11,528 nucleotides of DNA from positions 1 through 11,528 of the forward strand of contig JAKAYM010000052.1 of NCBI GenBank assembly GCA_021826795.1, given 5' to 3'. Shown here piece by piece: positions 1 to 6,700 of this stretch. The position numbers and the translations under genes are program-made. This DNA is from Thermoplasmata archaeon. GTDB taxonomy: Archaea > Thermoplasmatota > Thermoplasmata > Thermoplasmatales > Thermoplasmataceae. How positions within the stretch are numbered: position 1 is the first letter of the stretch; each line of letters opens with the position of its first letter. Under the pieces are notes generated by a model that ran no database searches, was not told the DNA's origin, and saw nothing but the letters and a program-made list of their open reading frames with translations.

Positions 1-174
1 CTTTCCCTCTAATCCCTTTCTTCCTCCCTCTAAGAACTGATCCTTCCATTTATAGAACATTGATGCTGCTATTCCATGGTTCCTGCATATATCTGCTATT
101 GTAATATCAGGATTCTGGAATGATTCCATTATAATACTGTACTTCTCTTCACCGGTCCATATTCTTCCAGGCAT
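1..174 (-). CDS. Transposase OrfA-like helix-turn-helix protein, N-terminal part (cut by window edge)
   Basis: The 58 visible codons begin with ATG at 174 and run off the left edge. The product starts MPGRIWTGEEKYSIIMESF and continues through a helix-turn-helix with the words ADICRNHGIA (about 27-36) and FYKWKDQFLEGG (about 40-51). This is the DNA-binding head of IS3/IS911-type OrfA and related transposases, which bind the ends of their element; the FYKW word in the recognition helix is typical. The start is supported by a strong ribosome binding site seven bases upstream. The rest of the element lies outside the window, so family assignment and intactness cannot be judged; a domesticated HTH regulator derived from a transposase is possible. 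It is divergent from the S41 peptidase gene. Confidence 0.75.
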   Translation of the reverse strand, partial: MPGRIWTGEEKYSIIMESFQNPDITIADICRNHGIAASMFYKWKDQFLEGGRKGLEGK

Positions 175-181
175 TTAGATT

Positions 182-189
182 ACCTCCCC
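182..189 (-). promoter_or_regulatory. Strong ribosome binding site of the transposase gene
   Basis: On the minus strand the sequence reads GGGGAGGT followed by seven bases and ATG at 174. It is a good match to the anti-Shine-Dalgarno sequence and fixes the start. Several genes in this window instead seem leaderless, so a full SD here fits a leadered, possibly mobile, gene. Confidence 0.7.
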
Positions 190-280
190 TATATATTTAT
201 ATAAATTATTCGTTATATATATCTCTTTAGATGTTATGGTACACGATCTGTTAAAATATTAGTCACAATTCTTATTAAGA

Positions 281-290
281 TTTATAATAT
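281..290 (+). promoter_or_regulatory. TATA-like element before the S41 peptidase gene
   Basis: TTTATAATAT lies 9-18 bases before the GTG at 299. That is too close for a leaderless start at 299, but it would place transcription start near 308-315. That would suit the in-frame ATG at 347, which has GGAGG at 331-335 (spacing 11). A second AT-rich candidate, TTAAAATATT at 251-260, could serve the GTG start instead. Which one is used cannot be decided from sequence alone. Confidence 0.4.
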
Positions 291-298
291 ACATAATT

Positions 299-1837
299 GT
301 GGATTCCTTGTATAGAAATTTCAAAAGAGAGGAGGCTCTATCAGATATGCATCAACTTCTTAGAATATTGACAGAAGCTCATCCAGACCCTTTCAGGAAC
401 TTAGGTTCGCAGGTTAAGTTTTACACAAAAGTTGAAGAAATATTAAGCGGTTTGGGGGAAACCATCAATTTATCACAATTAAATATGATTGCAATGAGAG
501 TAGTTGCCCTCTTGGGGGATTGTCATACTCAAGTGTACCCGTCATTCGATGAAAGTGGGAAAGTGTGGCTGGAATTCAAACCCATAGATAAAATGATTAT
601 ATTAACTGGAGTATATGAAAGTAAATTCAGTTCTCTGATCGGTCACAAACTCCTTGCAGTAAATGGAATCCCTGTGAAAGACCTGATATCAAAAATGCTT
701 GAAATAAGAGCTGCCAACGGAATTTATAACAAACTCCTTATTCTTTCTTATGCGCTCAAAGGAACATATTTTATTCCATTGCTCACAGGAAAAAGTGCCA
801 GAGATAGGAAAGAAATTATATTTACCTTAACGTCTCTAGAAGATAAGTCCACTCAAGATATTGCGATTCCAAATGATCAAAATTTTGATCAAAAACCACC
901 GGGAGAACTGTTAGAACACGATTCATTGCATTTGTCCTTTTCTTCAAAATCAGATATCTCATATAAGATAATTGAAGATGTGGCCGGGTATCTAAGAATA
1001 GATTCTATGACTAAGTATAGGGAGAGCTATGAATCACTGTTAAAGTATGGTGCCAGCGAATCCTTCCTGCGAGAAGAGCTTAAAGATGCGGGATTTGAAT
1101 TACCCGGAGAAATTGATAAAATTCTATCTGAAGTACCATCAGCATCAGAAGCCATAGTTGATCTTCTCCAGAAGATGCACGAAAGAGGTGTGAAAGATCT
1201 GATTGTTGATCTCACCAAGAATACAGGAGGTAATTCTTATTTAGCCAACATTTTAACTTATTTTCTGTACGGGAATAAAGTAATGGAAATAGATACAGGA
1301 TATGATATAGAAAGGCATTCAGTATGGTATAAAAAGCAATACAGTCGAAGAGAGAATGAAGAAGCTCTTGATGGGTATACATTTGCTGAAATGCATAAAT
1401 GGGTATCAGGAAAGAGAGGAATGAGTGCTGAAGACTGGAAACATGAGGTTAATCGTTCATCCACCTTTGCAGAATATGTGGAGAAATATAAGCCAATAGG
1501 AGGGATTAATGTATATGTATTGTGCTCTCCTTTAACATTCAGCGCAGGTTTTGATCTTTTAGATATGCTCAAGAGATGTGGTGCAACTATCATCGGAATT
1601 CCTCCGTCTCAGCCGGCTAACGCTTTCACCAACGTTATCGGTTTTTCTCTGAATAATTCAGGAATTGAAGGCCAGGTATCAACAAAATTAATGCTAAAAT
1701 ACCCTGATAAAGAAATATTTTACAATGTGGAGCCGGATATTATTATAGGCATTGAAAGTTTTCAAAAGTATGGGTGGGATAAAAACACAATACTTTTGGA
1801 AACACTGGAAAGAATAGTTAGCAGGAAACGGAATTGA
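299..1837 (+). CDS. S41-family (tail-specific/tricorn-like) serine peptidase, cytoplasmic
   Basis: This is a 512-residue protein with no signal peptide or membrane segment. Visible in order are an N-terminal helical part with AHPDPF (27-32), a GDCHT motif (73-77), a PDZ-like strand and turn IGHKLLAVNGIPVKDL (114-129), the S41 core strand IVDLTKNTGG (302-311) and the nucleophile region CSPLTFSAGF, where Ser415 is the expected catalytic serine. The C-terminal part (PSQPANAF, then a short conserved NNSG) fits the same fold. The expected activity is peptide-bond hydrolysis with PDZ-assisted substrate binding; the substrate is unknown. The lysine of classical C-terminal processing peptidases is not seen in the loop after Ser415, so a tricorn-like or alternative dyad, perhaps using His76, is possible. 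The start is uncertain: GTG299 keeps residues EEALSD, which look like part of the family's first helix, whereas ATG347 has an SD sequence. The gene is monocistronic, with terminator-like hairpins directly after the stop. Confidence 0.85.
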   Translation: MDSLYRNFKREEALSDMHQLLRILTEAHPDPFRNLGSQVKFYTKVEEILSGLGETINLSQLNMIAMRVVALLGDCHTQVYPSFDESGKVWLEFKPIDKMIILTGVYESKFSSLIGHKLLAVNGIPVKDLISKMLEIRAANGIYNKLLILSYALKGTYFIPLLTGKSARDRKEIIFTLTSLEDKSTQDIAIPNDQNFDQKPPGELLEHDSLHLSFSSKSDISYKIIEDVAGYLRIDSMTKYRESYESLLKYGASESFLREELKDAGFELPGEIDKILSEVPSASEAIVDLLQKMHERGVKDLIVDLTKNTGGNSYLANILTYFLYGNKVMEIDTGYDIERHSVWYKKQYSRRENEEALDGYTFAEMHKWVSGKRGMSAEDWKHEVNRSSTFAEYVEKYKPIGGINVYVLCSPLTFSAGFDLLDMLKRCGATIIGIPPSQPANAFTNVIGFSLNNSGIEGQVSTKLMLKYPDKEIFYNVEPDIIIGIESFQKYGWDKNTILLETLERIVSRKRN

Positions 1838-1844
1838 GGCGGGT

Positions 1845-1868
1845 AGATCAAATATATGGATCTTTTTT
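1845..1868 (+). terminator. Short hairpin plus T-run after the S41 peptidase gene
   Basis: AGATC (1845-1849) pairs with GATCT (1859-1863) around a nine-base loop, and the second arm runs into six Ts at 1863-1868. It sits eight bases after the TGA stop. Archaeal termination relies mainly on T-runs, so the T-run is the more convincing part. Confidence 0.5.
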
Positions 1869-1880
1869 GAGTCTAAATTG

Positions 1881-1916
1881 AAAAATCCTCCTTAATGTAA
1901 TTAAGTTAGGATTTTT
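1881..1916. terminator. Symmetric hairpin, likely two-way terminator
   Basis: AAAAATCCT (1881-1889) pairs with AGGATTTTT (1908-1916). Inside it CTTAAT (1891-1896) pairs with ATTAAG (1900-1905) around a GTA loop, with a 1-versus-2-base internal bulge. Because one arm starts with five As and the other ends with five Ts, it gives a stem followed by a T-run on both strands. It lies between the convergent peptidase gene and tRNA-Cys gene, which fits a two-way terminator. Confidence 0.55.
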
Positions 1917-1999
1917 ACATATTGGAGATTCAGAGATATAAGTTTTTAGAAGCCTCTTTTAATTTTAAATTTAGAAAATTTCTGTACATCTTTTTGTAG

Positions 2000-2071
2000 A
2001 GGATAGGTTGGGATTTGGACCCAAGTAGATGAGATCTGCAGTCTCACGCATAGCTTCTCTGCCACCTATCC
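2000..2071 (-). tRNA. tRNA-Cys (anticodon GCA)
   Basis: The minus strand folds into a full cloverleaf of 72 bases. It has a perfect 7-bp acceptor stem GGATAGG/CCTATCC, a 3-bp D stem GCA/TGC, a 5-bp anticodon stem TGAGA/TCTCA with loop CTGCAGA (anticodon GCA), a 5-base variable loop TCTAC and a T stem TTGGG/CCCAA with loop TCCAAAT. The base after the acceptor stem is U73, the known identity base of tRNA-Cys, which supports the call. CCA is not encoded, so it must be added enzymatically. There is no intron. G13 faces A22, a mismatch also seen in other tRNA-Cys. The D loop has A where G18 is expected and the T loop has C at position 55 where U is expected. G15-C48 and G19-C56 are kept. The perfect stems argue against a pseudogene. 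Confidence 0.92.
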
Positions 2072-2093
2072 GTCTGTATGTATTGCAAATCCA

Positions 2094-2110
2094 TATTTAT
2101 TTTTTTATAC
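2094..2110 (-). promoter_or_regulatory. Candidate TATA element of the tRNA-Cys gene
   Basis: The minus strand reads GTATAAAAAAATAAATA here, 23-39 bases before the mature tRNA 5' end at 2071. This is the usual distance for an archaeal TATA box with a short tRNA leader. Confidence 0.55.
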
Positions 2111-2243
2111 CTTTATACTGCAGGGGAATATCATTTCTAATTACATATATATCATAAAAATATTCTTTCAGTGAGTCATCTATTTTAAAATATTAAATAA
2201 CTCCATAAAATCTGAAGAAAATACATATTTTATATGGTAAAAA
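2111..2243. other. AT-rich spacer without a recognised gene
   Basis: This is spacer between the divergent promoters of tRNA-Cys (minus) and the RuvC-like gene (plus). It is strongly AT-rich. I see no ORF with a plausible start, no RNA fold and no clear operator repeat. Confidence 0.5.
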
Positions 2244-2252
2244 TTTATTAAT
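2244..2252 (+). promoter_or_regulatory. Leaderless-type TATA box of the RuvC-like gene
   Basis: TTTATTAAT is centred about 27 bases before the ATG at 2275, and there is no Shine-Dalgarno sequence between them. This is the arrangement expected when transcription starts at or next to the start codon, and it supports the chosen start. Confidence 0.6.
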
Positions 2253-2274
2253 AATGAAATACTTAATTATATAG

Positions 2275-2916
2275 ATGACCCGTGTAGGAATATATACTCA
2301 CGACTTTAAATTTTACCATGATATTGTCATGGATTTAAAAAGATGGAATCTGCCATTTTTCAGCATAACTGATCTTTATTCAATTCCTGTAGATGTAAAT
2401 GTTATATTGAGTTCAATCAATGATACTTTTACACTTCCTGGACAAATAAAAGCAAGAAATTCAATTGAAGGTATAAGAAAATGCCTTCCGATGCTTTTGA
2501 ACTTGGAAGAGTTCAATAAGATTATTATTGGTATCGACCCAGGACCAAAACCGGGAGTGGCCGTCATGGGGGATGGTGTATTATTGGAGGCTTGGGAATG
2601 CCCGGTGATAGCAAATATTCGGGAAAGTATAATTCGTATTATAGAAGATTATAGTTACCGTTACGTAATGATTAAAATCGGTAACGGTGATAGACCAAAT
2701 AGAGATTTAATTATCAAACATTTAAAGAATTTGGCACCAATGATCATCGTTAACGAGGAAAATACAAGTACTCCCCATAAAATTCATGATAATGCATTGT
2801 CTGCAGCAAGAATATCCCTCATTGATGATAGATATGATATTTCTAAAACGCCAGTAAAATTCAGTAGAAAAAATATTTATGAAAAAGAATTTACAACCTT
2901 GCATTCATTGATTTAA
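2275..2916 (+). CDS. RuvC/RNase H-fold protein of unknown function
   Basis: This 213-residue soluble protein has an N-terminal ~80 residues that look alpha/beta (RVGIYTHDFKFYHD) and that I do not recognise. They are followed by a compact RNase H-like domain: IIIGIDPGPKPGVAV (83-97) with Asp88 in the first strand, as in RuvC; KIGNGDRPNRD (134-144) in the middle; VNEENTS (159-165) with Glu161/Glu162; and IHDNALSAAR (170-179) with His171 and Asp172 in the last helix. These acidic residues are where RuvC-like nucleases hold two metal ions, so a metal-dependent nuclease acting on branched or structured nucleic acid is plausible but unproven. The protein is larger than a bare RuvC core because of the added N-terminal domain. 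The gene stands alone behind a leaderless promoter and converges on the gene at 2938-3768, with 21 bases between them. Confidence 0.8.
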   Translation: MTRVGIYTHDFKFYHDIVMDLKRWNLPFFSITDLYSIPVDVNVILSSINDTFTLPGQIKARNSIEGIRKCLPMLLNLEEFNKIIIGIDPGPKPGVAVMGDGVLLEAWECPVIANIRESIIRIIEDYSYRYVMIKIGNGDRPNRDLIIKHLKNLAPMIIVNEENTSTPHKIHDNALSAARISLIDDRYDISKTPVKFSRKNIYEKEFTTLHSLI

Positions 2917-2937
2917 AGTTTAAAGAAAGTTAATTAA

Positions 2938-3768
2938 TTATTTACTCTTCTGTGTTTTCTTTGATGATTTTGATCTTTTCCACTTAGGTACACGCACGGT
3001 ATTTCTTCTTCCGGACGCAACAATAAGGAATATTGCAAATGCAACTGCAACAGCGGCTATGTAATATACCCAATCATAATTTGGTGCCTTACCATTATAG
3101 AATACTATGGATGATTTTCCCTGAAGTGTTATAACCGGATTATTTGTGGTTACTGTTAATGTATTCTTTCCTTTATATACAGAAGCCGCCGGAACGGTAA
3201 TATTATCCTTATAAACAGAATTTCCATTTATTTTAGCTATATGGCTTGGGGGCAGGACTTTGGAAGATGTTCCATGGGCTATAGTATAAGTCAGAGTTAT
3301 GTTATATATAGGTACAGGGTCTGAATTTTTAACTGTTGCACTTAAAACTATGGGTCTACTGACGTTGATCGTTATGCTGGAAGTGTATGAAATTTTATGA
3401 CCGGTTGAATTTATAGCATAGCCATCTACGTATCCATAAATATTTTCGCATTCTGATGGTGCAGTAACGGCTATAGAGAACGTTCCATTTGTTGAGCTAT
3501 GATAATAAAATAGTGGAGAGAGACCGGTGTCGTTAACAGCTCCGAAATACGCCGCAACAGAGTAATTATGATACCCAGAATGTGCAATACTAAGATTAAC
3601 GTTGAATGTTTCGTTTTCATAAACGCAGGCCGGAGCTGATGGAGTAAAAGAGAAATTGGATGCGGAGGCTTCCGGTATCTCTGTATGTATGCTTGAAACT
3701 GGAGCTACACCTGATAATGCGATTAGAGCGAAAATCACTGAAAACATGATTAATAATGTATATTTCAT
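2938..3768 (-). CDS. Secreted, membrane-anchored glycoprotein candidate, coupled to aglB
   Basis: I do not recognise a named family for this 276-residue protein. It starts with a clear signal peptide or anchor (MKYTLLIMFSVIFALIALSG). About 200 extracellular residues of beta-rich, Ig-like character follow; the second half, from about ITINVSRPIVLSATVKNSDP, resembles a CARDB/adhesion-type sandwich. A single C-terminal helix (about 233-253, YYIAAVAVAFAIFLIVAS) and a Lys/Arg/Ser-rich cytoplasmic tail end it. By hand count it holds about ten N-x-S/T sequons, so it is a likely N-glycosylation target. It begins five bases after the aglB stop, and its SD lies inside the last codons of aglB, so the two are probably co-transcribed and translationally coupled. 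That context suggests a partner, tethered substrate or accessory surface protein of the oligosaccharyltransferase, but a simple surface protein with no functional link is also possible. Confidence 0.8.
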   Translation of the reverse strand: MKYTLLIMFSVIFALIALSGVAPVSSIHTEIPEASASNFSFTPSAPACVYENETFNVNLSIAHSGYHNYSVAAYFGAVNDTGLSPLFYYHSSTNGTFSIAVTAPSECENIYGYVDGYAINSTGHKISYTSSITINVSRPIVLSATVKNSDPVPIYNITLTYTIAHGTSSKVLPPSHIAKINGNSVYKDNITVPAASVYKGKNTLTVTTNNPVITLQGKSSIVFYNGKAPNYDWVYYIAAVAVAFAIFLIVASGRRNTVRVPKWKRSKSSKKTQKSK

Positions 3769-3773
3769 TTAAT

Positions 3774-6700
3774 TTACCTCTTTTTCCTCGATCTGATTGA
3801 AGAACCGATAATTCCTGCAAGTAATGCAGCTACTATTATGCCGATGCCTATATAGATTGTAATATCAGGATTCGCTGTGTAATCATTAATTATAGTGGTT
3901 CCTGATGATCCTGTACCTATTGTGGCTGAAGGCAGCACTGGGGTAATGGTCTTATTATCATAAATTTCTCCTATACTCGTTGTAGTATTAGTGTCAACAT
4001 CTATTGGCACTGAGTGTAATATTCTTCCATGTATACCATTTGCGTAGATATATACTATGATACTCTCCCCCGGATTTAGTGTTATATTTGTAAGGTTTTT
4101 GCCGTTATAGGTGAGATATGCACTTATATCATCTACCGATTTCAAATGGGCCGAATTTGAAATGCTCATGAATATATTCAGCGAAGTACTATTTGTATTC
4201 TTAATGGTTATGGGAATCATGTTTATTGTTCCGTTTACAGCAGCGTAATTAGAGTACGTGAAATTATACCCTGCCCCTTTTAGCACGTCCACCGTTATAT
4301 TACCTATGCTCTGTGCAAAGTTGGTGTTATTAACCTTTATCCAGATAGGTATTGTGTTGTTACCAGCAGGAACAGCAGGAATTTCAATAACAATACTTAC
4401 ACTTTTTGTGGTATTTACTGGAATTGTGAAATTATTTTCGGAGAAATTTAGATTCCATATACTTTTACCCGAATAAAGGTAAATTGTATTATTTATATTC
4501 CCTTTGTTCTGTATAGTTACATTTGTTGTGACCTTCTCACCGACATATCCGGTTACACTTGGGTCTGTAAGCACATATTTATATAGAGGCACAAGCTTAA
4601 GTGTGAGAGTCTCGGTAATTGATTTATTAAGGTATAGCGATACAGATTTTGAATAATTAAACCATATTCCATTCTGGCTTGTTGAATTTATTAGTGTAAA
4701 TTCGTAAGTACTGTTAGCCGGTAGGAAAATAGTGTGCGTTATTTCTGATGTGGTTATATACATTGAAGAATCGATGATGGTAAGATTTGTTGGAACATCC
4801 TTGCTGTTATACCCTTTAAGAGTAACGCTGAATGCGGGCATCATAAAAATATTGAAGGTCTTATTACTGAATGCATTTAATGTCGCGTTTTCGAAGTATG
4901 CATAATGATTTCCAGAATACGTATAGTTTGCATATATTCCATATGTTCCTGGATTAAGGCCACTTACGGAGTAATTACCAGAAGAGGTCGAGTTTGTACT
5001 TTCAACAGTTTTTCCATCTCTTGTAATATCGATATGCACTCTACCGGAAATGGCTGTACTATTTGAATAATAAACGACGTTACCACTTAACTTGTCTTTA
5101 ATTTCTGTGGGGACAAGACCGATCTTGAAGGTAGTATTGCCTGCAGATACTGTTACATTTATATATTGACCTTTGGCGTTTACATATGAATACGCGCCTG
5201 TTGAATTTATGAAGTTACCGCTCGAGGTTATTGTGTAATTGGATGACGGCAACACCATAGTTGTGTTACTGCTCTGCGCCGTCTCTATTTCCTCGGTTCC
5301 GTTCTTAATGCGGTATGATGCTGGTATATTCAGATTATTTGTAATATCTATTTTATAACCTTTAACATAAACGATATCCACTGTTGTATTTTGAGTTATT
5401 GTAATTCTGCTAAGATTTACAATAGTCCCGTTTACTTCATTGGTTTCATTATAAGAATACAGTGTGTATGTCCCTGCGGGTATATGTGATAATCTAACAG
5501 GAATTCCAGTTGAATTAATGAGATAGGTTACAGGTCGTTCTATTGTCTTATTTGAATTTATCAGGCTAAAATAGAGGTCTGTATTCTTCATAAATATCTG
5601 GGAATTGGAGTTATTGACTACAGTGCCTGTTATTACCGGCACTATGTAAGCACTCTTACTTGAAACTTGGGTATAGTATATGCCCTCAGCAACTTCTCCA
5701 ATTGCCGTATTGTTTGTCATCTTTAATGTATAGGTGTTATATGAACCAATTAAAGATATATTTCCATTGTAATCTCTCGATGAATCGTTGTAAATGGATA
5801 TATTTACACTAACCAGTTTCTGGGATACATTATATATTTGTTCATTTATATTGTTATTTGTATTATTATAGTAATATGGAGATTCGATTCTTACAGTGCT
5901 TGTATTATAACCATAAAGAGTGGCAATTCCGCTATTGAGCTCTGAATAATAATATGGAACCGTTCCATTGTATACTATTAGTATCCCCTCCGTAGCATAG
6001 CGAAGAGAGTTGTTGGTTGATGCTGTAATATTGTATGGAGCCTTAATATCAAGGTTCAATGTAATATTATAAGAGGTATCAGGGTTTGATACATTGAATC
6101 CGGATAAGGTGGTGCTGTTAAACGTTCCAGTTCCAGAGATTGAATAATTTCCAATTGGCAGATAAATACGGTAAACATTACTGGAATTGGAATAAACAGA
6201 ATACAGGAACGCACTTGAATTTGTGGCGAGTATTTCATAATGCCCACTGTAATCCTTTGTCCCCTTCATTGTAGATCGAATATTGTAATAATGTGCCTGA
6301 TGATAATTTATATTCATCACTACGTTACCTGTAACATTCAATGTCTGTACGAATGCTTTTCCTGAGTCGTTGGAATAAATAGTATATACACCGTATGGCA
6401 TATTTATATGGTAATATCCGGTAGAATTGGCGGTTACGTTCAGTGCATCTGATATTATCCCATTGAAGTATACACAAACTTTAGCACCAGGGGCGGCTTT
6501 TCCTGATACATTGGCTGTCAATTCTGGTGTAAGTGTGATTGATTTTGTATTATTCCATCCAGAAAGTGTAACAGAATTTTTATCCTCACTCCCATTTGAT
6601 TTTATTGTAACAATATAGGTTCCAGGGAATACTGAGATACTTACCGTTCCGTTACTCGGAGTTATTGCTTTGAATGTATAATTTCCCTCTGTTTGATTTA

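Noticed and set aside
2000..2071. tRNA-Cys as an attachment site for an integrated element
   Set aside because: No second copy of the tRNA 3' end and no integrase gene is visible in the window.
3617..3820. Minus-strand open frame bridging aglB and the downstream gene, considered as a frameshifted link
   Set aside because: Both genes have proper ends here (aglB TAA, then SD and ATG), and the third frame has no domain content.
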